Source: Bradyrhizobium yuanmingense
GTDB taxonomy: Bacteria > Pseudomonadota > Alphaproteobacteria > Rhizobiales > Xanthobacteraceae
Length of the DNA stretch: 64,000 nt
Assembly: GCF_029167105.1 (NCBI RefSeq)
Contig: NZ_JARFML010000035.1
Coordinates: 20,319 to 84,318, forward strand
Direction of reading: 5' to 3'
Below, in pieces: positions 51,547 to 60,061 of this stretch. Positions within the stretch are counted from its first letter, which is position 1, and each line of letters starts with the position of its first letter. Both the position numbers and the translations under genes were made by a program. The notes under the pieces were generated by a model. That model was given only the letters and a program-made list of their open reading frames with translations. It searched no databases and was not told the DNA's origin.

Positions 51547-53676
51547 TCAGAGCAGCCCTGCCCCGCGCGCCCACTTGTACTTGGCGCCAAGCACCTCGAC
51601 CGGCAGCTCGGTCGAATAGGCGTAAGCCGGGATGCCGTTCTGATAGAGATATTCGGCGGCCTCCTCGACCTCGACGTCGCCAGCGAGCGAGGCGACCATC
51701 GGCTTCACAAAACCCTTGGCCTCCATCTCCTTCTTCACCTCGACCATGTTGCGTGCGAACACCATCGGCGGCGTGACGATGGTGTGCCAATAGCCGAGGA
51801 TCAGCGCGTGGATGCGCTCATCCGACAGGCCGAGCTTCACGGTGTTGACGTAGGTGATCGGCGGTTCGCCGCCGGTGATATCCACGGGATTGCCGGCCGC
51901 TCCAAACGGCGGGATGAACTTGCGGAAGGCCGCATCGAGATCCGGCGGCATCGACATCAGCGACAGGCCGTTATCGACGCAGGAGTCCGACAGCAGCACG
52001 CCCGAGCCGCCGGCACCGGTGATGATGAGAACGTTCTCGCCCTTCGGGGTCGGCAGCACCGGTACGCCGCGGGCGAATTCGAGCAACTGGCGAAGTGAGC
52101 GGGCACGGATCACGCCGGACTGCTTGAACACGTCCTCATAGATGCGATCGTTGCCGGCGAGCGCGCCGGTATGGGACGACGCCGCCTTCGCGCCGGCTGA
52201 GGTCCGGCCGGCCTTGAGCACCACCACCGGCTTCTTCTTGGACACGCGCTTTGCGGCTTCCGCGAAGGCGCGGCCGTCCTTGAGGTCTTCGCAGTGCTGG
52301 GCGATCAGATTGGTGTTCGGGTCCTGCTCGAAGAAGGCGAGCAGATCGTCCTCGTCGATATCGGACTTGTTGCCGAGGCCGACGATCGCGGACACGCCCA
52401 TCTTGGCCGAGCGCGAGAAGCCGATGATGGCCATGCCGATGCCGCCCGACTGCGACGACAGCGCCGCATGGCCCTTGACGTCATAGGCGGTGCAAAAGGT
52501 CGCGCAGAGATTGGCGGGCGTATAATAGAAGCCGTAGATGTTCGGCCCCATCAGACGGATGTCGTACTTCTTGCCGACCTCGACGATCTCGGCCTGCAGC
52601 TCCGGCGCGCCAGCTTCAGCGAAGCCCGACGGAATCAGCACCGCGCCCGGGATCTTCTTCTCGCCGCATTCGGTCAGCGCGGCCGCAACGAATTTCGCGG
52701 GGATTGCGAACACGGCGACGTCGATCACACCCGGCACGTCCTTGACGCTCTTGTAGGCCTTGTAGCCGAGGATCTCGGCGGCCTTGGGATGGATCGGATA
52801 GATCTCGCCCTTGTAGCCGCCGTTGATGAGGTTCTTCATCACGGAATTGCCGATCTTCCCGTCCTCCGCGGAGGCGCCGACGACGGCGACCGCCTTCGGC
52901 TGCATGATGCGGTTCATCGCCGCGACGATCTCATCGGTCGGACGCGGCTTGGGCTTGGGCTTGTAGGCGAAGTCGACCACGATGCGGACGTCTGCGGCCG
53001 TGGCATCCTTCGGCGTTGCGAACACCGGGTTGAGGTCGAGCTCGACGATCTCAGGGAAATCGGTGACGAGCTGCGAGACCTTGACGATGACGTCAGCGAG
53101 CGCATTGCGGTTCACCGGCTCACCGCCGCGCACGCCTTTCAGGATCTCGTGCGCCTGGATGCCATCGAGCATCGAGAGCGCGTCTTCCTTGGTCGCCGGC
53201 GCGAGGCGGAAGGTGATGTCCTTGAGCACCTCGACGAGCACGCCGCCGAGGCCGAAGGCGACCAGCTTGCCGAACGAGCCGTCGGTGATCGAGCCGACGA
53301 TGACCTCGGTTCCGCCGGCCAGCATCTGCTGCACCTGCACACCTTCGATCTTGGCATCGGACTTATATTTCTTTGCGTTGCCGAGGATGGTCTCGTAGGC
53401 CTTCTCGGCCTCCTCGGCCGTCTTGAGGCCGACGATGACGCCGCCGGCTTCGGTCTTGTGGAGAATGTCCGGCGAGACGATCTTCATCACGACGGGGAAG
53501 CCCATGGACGAAGCCATCTTGCCGGCCTCGCCCGCCGACTTGGCCACGCCTTCCTTCGGCACCGGAATGCCGTAGGCGTCGCAGACCAGCTTGCCTTCCG
53601 GGGCCGTCAGGCTGGTGCGGTTGTCCGCCTTGACCTGGTCGAGCACCTTGCGGACGGCATCTTTGGAATTGGACAT
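51547..53676 (-). CDS. ADP-forming acyl-CoA ligase of the oxalate module
   Basis: NDP-forming acyl-CoA synthetase, 709 aa. The N-terminal ATP-grasp (beta) domain covers about residues 1-235 (GFPVVMKIVSPDILHKTEAG, ALSMLDGIQAHEIL). The CoA-binding domain is about 255-365 (AVAVVGASAEDGKIGNSVMK), then a succinyl-CoA ligase-like domain with the phospho-histidine segment SSHTGALAGNDRIY. This beta-then-alpha order is the reverse of classic ADP-forming acetyl-CoA synthetase. Divergent from the GntR gene that precedes oxc and frc, so oxalate or formate activation is likely, by context. Confidence 0.88.
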   Translation of the reverse strand: MSNSKDAVRKVLDQVKADNRTSLTAPEGKLVCDAYGIPVPKEGVAKSAGEAGKMASSMGFPVVMKIVSPDILHKTEAGGVIVGLKTAEEAEKAYETILGNAKKYKSDAKIEGVQVQQMLAGGTEVIVGSITDGSFGKLVAFGLGGVLVEVLKDITFRLAPATKEDALSMLDGIQAHEILKGVRGGEPVNRNALADVIVKVSQLVTDFPEIVELDLNPVFATPKDATAADVRIVVDFAYKPKPKPRPTDEIVAAMNRIMQPKAVAVVGASAEDGKIGNSVMKNLINGGYKGEIYPIHPKAAEILGYKAYKSVKDVPGVIDVAVFAIPAKFVAAALTECGEKKIPGAVLIPSGFAEAGAPELQAEIVEVGKKYDIRLMGPNIYGFYYTPANLCATFCTAYDVKGHAALSSQSGGIGMAIIGFSRSAKMGVSAIVGLGNKSDIDEDDLLAFFEQDPNTNLIAQHCEDLKDGRAFAEAAKRVSKKKPVVVLKAGRTSAGAKAASSHTGALAGNDRIYEDVFKQSGVIRARSLRQLLEFARGVPVLPTPKGENVLIITGAGGSGVLLSDSCVDNGLSLMSMPPDLDAAFRKFIPPFGAAGNPVDITGGEPPITYVNTVKLGLSDERIHALILGYWHTIVTPPMVFARNMVEVKKEMEAKGFVKPMVASLAGDVEVEEAAEYLYQNGIPAYAYSTELPVEVLGAKYKWARGAGLL

Positions 53677-53836
53677 GTGGCTTCTCCCTTGACCTCAGTT
53701 CGTTCTTTTCAAAGCGCGCGCGTGTTTGCGGCTGCCCATGATGCTTGCCATTCGCCGCGCTCTGTTCCATGCGGCGGTGCGGAGTGGCATAAGCCTCAGG
53801 ACTACTCCGCCGGCATGGATCAAAAATGGCTGGCGA

Positions 53837-53934
53837 TGGCATTTGGTATGCCAGGAGCCAACTTGTCAAGCTGGTGCATGGCCTAGAAGGCCGCAAAAAT
53901 TAGGCAGCTTGACATTCTGGCATGTGGTATGCCA
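53837..53934. promoter_or_regulatory. Two 17-bp operators TGGCAT-N5-ATGCCA between the ligase and gntR
   Basis: TGGCATTTGGTATGCCA (53837-53853) and TGGCATGTGGTATGCCA (53918-53934) differ at one base and each contains 6-bp inverted arms. They are 81 bp apart in the 315-bp divergent gap, one lying 58 bp before gntR and the other 161 bp before the ligase gene. A TTGACA (53909-53914) lies just before the second site. They are almost certainly the binding sites of the adjacent GntR protein. Apart from these I see nothing else notable in this gap. Confidence 0.75.
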
Positions 53935-53991
53935 AAAACTTTCCCGTTAATATTCCTGTAAAAGACGACTCCCCACTGGAGGAGATTCGTC

Positions 53992-54723
53992 GTGTCACTA
54001 CGGAAACCAACCAAGGCGTTGCCGAACATGGCCGAGGCAGACATCGCAATCGTTCGTATTGCCCCGGAGAGCAGCTTCAAGAACAAGGCGTATGACGCCT
54101 TGAAGGAAGCCATCCTCAAGATGGACATCTACTCGACGCCCGAGCCGGTGATGCTCGACGAGCGCGCGCTGTCCGAACGGCTCGGCGTCAGCCGCACGCC
54201 GATCCGCGAGGCCATCGCGATGCTGGAGCAGGACGGTTTCGTGAAGACCGTTCCCCGCCGCGGCATCATGGTGGTGCGCAGGACCAAGAGCGAGATCGTC
54301 GACATGATCCGCGCCTGGGCGGCGCTGGAGAGCATGGCCGCCCGCCTCATCACCACCACCGCGCGCAAGAAGGACATCACGGCGCTGCGCGACTATTTCA
54401 AGGATTTCGGCAAGGACCGCCTGCCCGAGGATCACGTCGAGGAATATTCGCGCGCCAACATCGCCTTCCACCAGGCGCTGATCTCGCTGTCGGAATCCCC
54501 CGTGCTGGTCGATCTCACCAACGACCTCCTCTTGCACGTGCGCGGCTATCGCCAGCTGACCATCGGACGCAAGGACCGCACCGCCACGTCACTGCCCGAG
54601 CATCTCGGCATCATCGAAGCGCTGGAAGCGCGCGACACCGAGCTTGCCGAGAAGCGCGCCCGCGATCACACCCTCGGCCTTGCCGCTTACGTCGAAGCGC
54701 ACGGCCAAGAACTGTTCACGTAG
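53992..54723 (+). CDS. GntR family regulator of oxalate degradation
   Basis: FadR-type regulator, 243 aa. The winged helix is in LDERALSERLGVSRTPIREA (about residues 55-74); the FCD domain holds histidine and aspartate metal ligands (ANIAFHQALISLSESPVLVD and LPEHLGIIEALEARD). It starts with GTG behind a strong GGAGGAG site. It is followed 76 bp later by oxc and is divergent from the acyl-CoA ligase gene. The effector is probably oxalate or oxalyl-CoA (inference). Confidence 0.92.
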   Translation: MSLRKPTKALPNMAEADIAIVRIAPESSFKNKAYDALKEAILKMDIYSTPEPVMLDERALSERLGVSRTPIREAIAMLEQDGFVKTVPRRGIMVVRRTKSEIVDMIRAWAALESMAARLITTTARKKDITALRDYFKDFGKDRLPEDHVEEYSRANIAFHQALISLSESPVLVDLTNDLLLHVRGYRQLTIGRKDRTATSLPEHLGIIEALEARDTELAEKRARDHTLGLAAYVEAHGQELFT

Positions 54724-54799
54724 CTGTTCACTTAAGCAACGTTCACCAGAAGGGCGAACAATTCGCCCCAACGACCTTGAGACCAGGGAGACAAGGCCC

Positions 54800-56533
54800 A
54801 TGCTGAATACCGCGACCAAGTCCGAAGCACCGGGCACCGAGCAGGAACTGACGGATGGCTTCCATCTCGTCATCGACGCGCTCAAGCTGAACGGCATCAA
54901 CACCATCTATAATGTGCCGGGCATCCCGATCACGGATTTGGGCCGCATGGCGCAGGCCGCGGGTATCCGCGTGATCTCCTTCCGCCACGAGCAGAACGCC
55001 GGCTACGCCGCCGGCATCGCCGGCTATCTCACCAAGAAGCCCGGCGTCTGTCTCACGGTGTCGGCGCCCGGCTTCCTCAATGGTCTCACCGCCCTCGCCC
55101 ACGCCACCACCAATTGCTATCCGATGATCCTGATCTCGGGCTCTTCCGAGCGCGAGATCGTCGACCTGCAGCAGGGCGACTACGAGGAGATGGACCAGCT
55201 CGCGATCGCAAAGCCGCTGTGCAAGGCGGCCTATCGCGTGCTGCACGCCCAGGACATCGGCATCGGCTTCGCCCGCGCTATCCGCGCTGCGGTCTCAGGC
55301 CGTCCGGGCGGCGTCTATCTCGACCTGCCGGCCAAGCTGTTCGGCCAGGTCATGAACGCCGAGGCCGGCCAGAAGTCGCTGGTCAAGGTGATCGACGCGG
55401 CGCCCGCGCAGATCCCCTCGCCCGCATCCGTGAAGCGCGCGCTCGACGTGCTCAAGAGCGCCAAGCGCCCCCTCATCATCCTCGGCAAGGGCGCGGCCTA
55501 CGCACAGGCCGATGAGGAGATCAAGAGCTTCGTCGAGAAGAGCGGCGTTCCGTTCCTGCCCATGAGCATGGCCAAGGGCCTGCTCCCCGACACCCATCCG
55601 CAGTGCGCCGGCGCCGCCCGCTCGACGGTGCTGAAGGACTCCGACGTCGTCATGCTGATCGGCGCGCGGCTGAACTGGCTGCTGTCGCACGGCAAGGGCA
55701 AGAGCTGGGGCGAGGCGCCGAAGAAGTTCATCCAGGTCGACATCGAGCCGAAGGAGATGGATTCCAACGTCGAGATCGTCGCGCCCGTCGTCGGCGACAT
55801 CGGCTCGGTGGTCTCCGCCTTCAACCAGGCGCTTGCGTCGGGCTGGACCGCCCCGCCCGCCGAATGGACAAAGGCCGTCTCGGCCAAGCGCGAAGAGAAC
55901 GTCGCCAAGATGGCGCCGAAGCTCATGAACAACAAATCGCCGATGGATTATCACGGCGCGCTCGGCGTGCTGAAGAACGTCATCAAGGATTATCCCGAGG
56001 CGATCCTCGTCAACGAAGGCGCCAACACGCTCGACCTCGCCCGCGGCGTCATCGACATGTACCGCCCGCGCAAGCGTCTCGACGTCGGTACCTGGGGCGT
56101 GATGGGCATCGGCATGGGCCAGGCGATCGCGGCCGCGCTCGAGACCGGCCACCCCGTGCTGGCGGTGGAAGGCGACTCCGCGTTCGGCTTCTCCGGCATG
56201 GAGGTCGAGACCATCTGCCGCTACAATTTGCCGATCTGCGTCGTCATCTTCAACAATGACGGCATCTATCGCGGCACCGACGTCAACGGCGCGAACTCCG
56301 ATCCGGCGACGACCGTGTTCGTCAAGGGCGCGCGCTATGACAAGATGATGGAAGCCTTCGGCGGCGTCGGCGTCAACGCGACCTCGCCCGATGAACTGAA
56401 GCGCGCCGTCAACGAGGCGATGGCGTCCGGCAAGCCGACGCTCATCAACGCGGTGATCGATCCGGCCGCGGGCTCGGAGAGCGGCCGCATCGGCAACCTC
56501 AATCCGCAGAGCGTTCTGCAGAAGAAGAAGTAA
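54800..56533 (+). CDS. oxc: Oxalyl-CoA decarboxylase
   Basis: TPP-dependent decarboxylase, 577 aa, that converts oxalyl-CoA to formyl-CoA and CO2. The activating glutamate is in ISFRHEQNAGYAAGIAGYL (near residue 56 of the catalytic region), the PP-domain motif is GDSAFGFSGMEVETIC...NNDGIYRG, and the N-terminal YNVPGIPITDLGRMAQAAGI block is specific for Oxc. The C-terminal tail GNLNPQSVLQKKK resembles the Oxalobacter lid. Start MLNTATKSEA follows GGGAGACAAGG. Cytoplasmic; works with Frc encoded next. Confidence 0.95.
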   Translation: MLNTATKSEAPGTEQELTDGFHLVIDALKLNGINTIYNVPGIPITDLGRMAQAAGIRVISFRHEQNAGYAAGIAGYLTKKPGVCLTVSAPGFLNGLTALAHATTNCYPMILISGSSEREIVDLQQGDYEEMDQLAIAKPLCKAAYRVLHAQDIGIGFARAIRAAVSGRPGGVYLDLPAKLFGQVMNAEAGQKSLVKVIDAAPAQIPSPASVKRALDVLKSAKRPLIILGKGAAYAQADEEIKSFVEKSGVPFLPMSMAKGLLPDTHPQCAGAARSTVLKDSDVVMLIGARLNWLLSHGKGKSWGEAPKKFIQVDIEPKEMDSNVEIVAPVVGDIGSVVSAFNQALASGWTAPPAEWTKAVSAKREENVAKMAPKLMNNKSPMDYHGALGVLKNVIKDYPEAILVNEGANTLDLARGVIDMYRPRKRLDVGTWGVMGIGMGQAIAAALETGHPVLAVEGDSAFGFSGMEVETICRYNLPICVVIFNNDGIYRGTDVNGANSDPATTVFVKGARYDKMMEAFGGVGVNATSPDELKRAVNEAMASGKPTLINAVIDPAAGSESGRIGNLNPQSVLQKKK

Positions 56534-56597
56534 GTCCACCCCTTAAACCCATTACGCCCTGCCGGGTGCAGGGGCAGACAGAGTACGGAGCAATACG

Positions 56598-57875
56598 ATG
56601 ACCAAAGCGCTCGAGGGCGTTCGCATTCTCGACTTCACCCACGTCCAGTCAGGACCGACCTGCACGCAGCTGCTGGCCTGGTTCGGCGCCGACGTGATCA
56701 AGGTGGAACGTCCGGGCGTGGGTGACATCACCCGCGGCCAGCTGCAGGACATCCCGAACGCGGACAGCCTGTATTTCACCATGCTCAACCACAACAAGCG
56801 CTCGATCACCCTCGACACCAAGAACCCCAAGGGCAAGGAAGTCCTCACCGAGCTGATCAAGAAGTGCGACGTGCTGGTGGAGAATTTCGGCCCCGGCGTG
56901 CTCGACCGCATGGGCTTTCCCTGGGAGAAGATCCAGGCGATCAACCCGAAGATGATCGTCGCCTCGATCAAGGGTTTTGGCCCCGGACCGTATGAAGACT
57001 GCAAGGTCTACGAGAACGTCGCGCAGTGCACCGGCGGCGCCGCCTCCACCACCGGCTTCCGCGACGGCGTGCCGCTCGTCACCGGCGCCCAGATCGGCGA
57101 TAGCGGCACCGGCCTGCACCTCGCGCTCGGCATCGTCACCGCGCTCTACCAGCGCACCCACAGCGGCAAGGGCCAGCGCGTCACTGCCGCGATGCAGGAC
57201 GGCGTGCTCAACCTCTGCCGCGTCAAGCTGCGCGACCAGCAGCGCCTCGCCCACGGCCCGCTCAAGGAGTACAGCCAGTTCGGCGAAGGCGTGCCGTTCG
57301 GCGACGCCGTGCCGCGCGCCGGCAACGATTCCGGCGGCGGCCAGCCCGGCCGCATCCTGAAGTGCAAGGGCTGGGAGACCGATCCCAACGCCTACATCTA
57401 CTTCATCACCCAGGCCCCGGTCTGGGAGAAGATCTGCGACGTGATCGGCGAGCCCACCTGGAAGACCGATCCGAACTACGCCAAGCCGGCGGCGCGCCTG
57501 CCGCGCCTCAACGAGATCTTCGCCCGCATCGAGCAGTGGACGATGACGAAGACCAAGTTCGAGGCGATGGAGATCCTCAACAAGGACGACATCCCCTGCG
57601 GCCCGATCCTGTCGATGAAGGAGATCGCGGAAGACCAGTCTTTGCGCGCGACCGGCACCGTTGTCGAGGTCGACCACCCCACCCGCGGCAAGTACGTCTC
57701 GGTCGGCAACCCGATCAAGCTGTCGGATAGCCCGAGCGACGTGCAGCGCTCCCCGCTACTCGGCGAGCACACCGACGAGATCCTGCGCTCGGTGCTCGGC
57801 TTGTCGGATCACCAGGTCGCCGAGATCCACAAGTCCGGCGCACTCGACCCGCCGCAGAAGCAGGCGGCGGAGTAA
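56598..57875 (+). CDS. frc: Formyl-CoA:oxalate CoA-transferase
   Basis: Class III CoA-transferase, 425 aa, that moves CoA from formyl-CoA to oxalate. The catalytic aspartate is Asp168 in TGAQIGDSGTGLHLALG, and the glycine loop GNDSGGGQPGRILKCKG is at about 242-258. The N-terminus MTKALEGVRILDFTHVQSGP is typical. Gene follows oxc by 64 bp and ends in an intrinsic terminator, so gntR-oxc-frc or oxc-frc is the transcription unit. Confidence 0.96.
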   Translation: MTKALEGVRILDFTHVQSGPTCTQLLAWFGADVIKVERPGVGDITRGQLQDIPNADSLYFTMLNHNKRSITLDTKNPKGKEVLTELIKKCDVLVENFGPGVLDRMGFPWEKIQAINPKMIVASIKGFGPGPYEDCKVYENVAQCTGGAASTTGFRDGVPLVTGAQIGDSGTGLHLALGIVTALYQRTHSGKGQRVTAAMQDGVLNLCRVKLRDQQRLAHGPLKEYSQFGEGVPFGDAVPRAGNDSGGGQPGRILKCKGWETDPNAYIYFITQAPVWEKICDVIGEPTWKTDPNYAKPAARLPRLNEIFARIEQWTMTKTKFEAMEILNKDDIPCGPILSMKEIAEDQSLRATGTVVEVDHPTRGKYVSVGNPIKLSDSPSDVQRSPLLGEHTDEILRSVLGLSDHQVAEIHKSGALDPPQKQAAE

Positions 57876-57901
57876 GCCAGGCCAGCATTGAGCGAGACGA
57901 C

Positions 57902-57929
57902 AGGGCCGCCCGGAGGGGCGGCCCTTTTT
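57902..57929 (+). terminator. Intrinsic terminator after frc
   Basis: AGGGCCGCCC (57902-57911), GGAG loop, GGGCGGCCCT (57916-57925) followed by TTTT: a perfect 10-bp GC-rich stem whose T run starts inside the stem, 27 bp after the frc stop. Confidence 0.88.
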
Positions 57930-57944
57930 GCTTGGGCAGGCGCG

Positions 57945-58262
57945 GTCGCAGGTCTCAAACGAAAAGTGGAAAAACAACCCCATGCACAGTAGCCATCCCA
58001 TTGGCCCAAAACGATATTTCTGATTCGACGAAAAAATCCTGACCCGTCGGGCAAAACAGGGGTATTATGCCATCGTGGATGTCGTGTCGGGAGCGCACAT
58101 CGGGGCGCTGGCCTGATGCATATTGGAACGGCTCCCAGACCACACCCCCGTTCGCGGAACGCGGCTGCAAAGGTCCGACCGGAGTCCAAGGGCGGTTATC
58201 GGACGTCAGCGCGGCGCAAGGACGTCAGCGATGGCCAGTAGCGGAAGTGCTGGCTCTGCGTT
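57945..58262. other. Gene-free stretch with repeat-like sequence
   Basis: About 320 bp between the frc terminator and the next gene. It contains AT-richer blocks (around 57960-58060) and a CCTGACCCGTCGGGCAAAAC segment that resembles sequence recurring in Bradyrhizobium intergenic regions. No credible coding frame, hairpin pair or transposase piece was found. It could be the edge of an old insertion that brought in the lower-GC gene that follows. Confidence 0.35.
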
Positions 58263-58270
58263 GTACTGAC

Positions 58271-58726
58271 CTAGTTTAGTTTCTCATCGGACCTAGAAGG
58301 TCCCCAAGCATATGCCTCTTCGGGGCTGCTAAACGCTCGTATGATCGGGTCAGAGAAACCAAGCACCTCGTAGCAGTAGTCGCTTCCCACAAAGGAGAAG
58401 TGCCGCGGCTTCCGACCGACCGGATCGGTCGCAGCGTAGGCTTTCAGCAATGCCGAGTTCACAGCTTCTTTAATGTAGACTCCGCCGTCGTAGCTGCCAG
58501 TTGTTTTGTCACCGTGATCGGCGACCGAATAGATCATTTCTTCGATGCCCGAATAGATCTCGCAGGACATTTCGATGCCGTAAGCGCGGAGGCCGGGGTT
58601 CGGTGCCACCACGATGAGATAGAGAACGCCACGCCAAAGGCCTTGATCGAAAACAAGAGGTGGGCGTTCGATGCCATCGATTATCGAAGGGTAGAGCCGC
58701 CACTTGATAGTGGAATCAGGAAACAA
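58271..58726 (-). CDS. Hypothetical protein, lower GC, start unclear
   Basis: 151-aa frame read from a TTG (first residues MFPDSTIKWRLYPSIIDGIE), ending EEAYAWGPSRSDEKLN. It is acidic and aromatic-rich with no signal peptide or recognised domain. The frame stays open upstream to a stop near 58837, reading ...GNQVGLWLIADATFKRKGLQ, but has no ATG there. A better-looking ATG at 58869 (MQLHQFTGEQNK) is in a different frame. A frameshift or a non-ATG start is therefore possible. Base composition is less GC-rich than its neighbours, suggesting transfer. Confidence 0.5.
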   Translation of the reverse strand: MFPDSTIKWRLYPSIIDGIERPPLVFDQGLWRGVLYLIVVAPNPGLRAYGIEMSCEIYSGIEEMIYSVADHGDKTTGSYDGGVYIKEAVNSALLKAYAATDPVGRKPRHFSFVGSDYCYEVLGFSDPIIRAFSSPEEAYAWGPSRSDEKLN

Positions 58727-58993
58727 CTGGAGTCCTTTTCGTTTGAAAGTTGCGTCAGCGATGAGCCATAAGCCGACTTGATTTCCGGGCCGCTCCAGCT
58801 TCTGCTTTTGGGCCGGAAGCAGACCCTGATGATCTTGTTCTGCTCACCCGTGAACTGGTGCAATTGCATCGGCTTGAAGTGAACCGTATCGTGCGTTTAC
58901 CTTACGTCGCAGCTATCCGGCATCGTTTGCGACCGCGGGAAAAACGTGTGATCTTTGGCCTACCGTTTGGTGCTTGACCTCGGGAGCAATGGC

Positions 58994-59947
58994 TTGAATC
59001 TCTCGCAGCTCGATCGTCACACCCATCGGACGATGCAGTTCTTGGCGGTAGCGCGAGCCAAGAGCCTCCATGCCGCCGCACGCAGCCTCAATCTGGCGCA
59101 ACCGTCGCTTACCAAGAGCATGGCCCAGTTGGAAAGGCTTCTGGGAGTGCCGCTGTTCGATCGCAGCGCCTCCGGAGTGACGCTTACCAAATATGGACAG
59201 GTTCTTCAGAAGTATGCGGAAGAGCTTGAAGCGGGGCTCAATCACACTGAGGTCGAGCTAAACTATCTGCGCACTGGCCAGGCGGGGACGTTTCGGATTG
59301 CTGCAGGCACCGTCTGGTTAAACCTCGTCTTTCCGAAAGTAGCCGCCGCGCTGCAGCGGCATCCCGGCAAGCCCATGCTTTACTGTGAAGCCTCGGATGC
59401 TCATTCGCTCGACCTCCTGAAACGCAATGGGATAGATATTCTTTGCGGCCTGGCTGAGCCCGAGCTTGAAGGTCATCCCAACTTTGCTTTCGACTTAAAG
59501 ACGCGCTTTCCCTTGTGCCTCGTCACTCGCCAGCATCATCCTTTGCTGCGCAAGACATCGGACTGGGAGGCACTTGCGTTTGCGGTGCAGTTTCCGTTTG
59601 TACTCCTTACCCAAAGCCTCAAGACGAATGGTATCCTCAAGGAGGCCCTCGCCGAACGCGGCTTGCCCTATCCCCAAATTGCCATGAATACCGGCTCTCC
59701 GCTCTCGATGTTCACGCTCGTCCAGGAGACCGACTTCGTTGGATACGCCGCATATCCTTTGGTCAAGCACGCCGCTCCAAAAGGAATTGCATGCCTGCCG
59801 CTGCGATCGCCCGTCTTCCAGACTGCGGTCGGCGTCCAATACCGCCGCTCTCTTCAGCGCGTGGGTCTGTTCAATATCCTGATGCAGGAAATTGATCGGG
59901 CGCTTCGAGACCTCTCGATCTCAAAACCGATGCAGCGTCGACGGTGA
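58994..59947 (+). CDS. LysR family transcriptional regulator
   Basis: LysR-type regulator, about 317 aa. The N-terminal helix-turn-helix is AVARAKSLHAAARSLNLAQP then SLTKSMAQLERLLG, and the periplasmic-binding-fold effector domain follows (GTFRIAAGTVWLNLVFPKVA...). The start is set at a TTG (58994) behind CGGGAG because LNLSQLDRHT matches family N-termini; an upstream TTG at 58955 would add 13 residues. It lies just before, and on the same strand as, the receptor and arylsulfatase genes it may control. Confidence 0.87.
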   Translation: MNLSQLDRHTHRTMQFLAVARAKSLHAAARSLNLAQPSLTKSMAQLERLLGVPLFDRSASGVTLTKYGQVLQKYAEELEAGLNHTEVELNYLRTGQAGTFRIAAGTVWLNLVFPKVAAALQRHPGKPMLYCEASDAHSLDLLKRNGIDILCGLAEPELEGHPNFAFDLKTRFPLCLVTRQHHPLLRKTSDWEALAFAVQFPFVLLTQSLKTNGILKEALAERGLPYPQIAMNTGSPLSMFTLVQETDFVGYAAYPLVKHAAPKGIACLPLRSPVFQTAVGVQYRRSLQRVGLFNILMQEIDRALRDLSISKPMQRRR

Positions 59948-60061
59948 TAGCTGTTGGCTATCTCCATGCTCCAATTAGTTTCTTGACCCTCTCCCCCGCC
60001 AAATTGAAGTTCGATCAAGGACGCCGGTCACGGGCAACGTTGAAAAGCGGTCGGAGGAAAC

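Noticed and set aside
58067..58279. 70-codon plus-strand frame after the frc terminator
   Set aside because: No ribosome site, biased composition, and it overlaps repeat-like sequence and the end of the opposite gene.
59970..59980. CAATTAGTTTC, a fifth AACTAAT-like core before the orphan Bug receptor gene
   Set aside because: Flanking bases differ from the four sites of the redox-ABC cluster and the gene is unrelated; kept only as a caution about chance matches.
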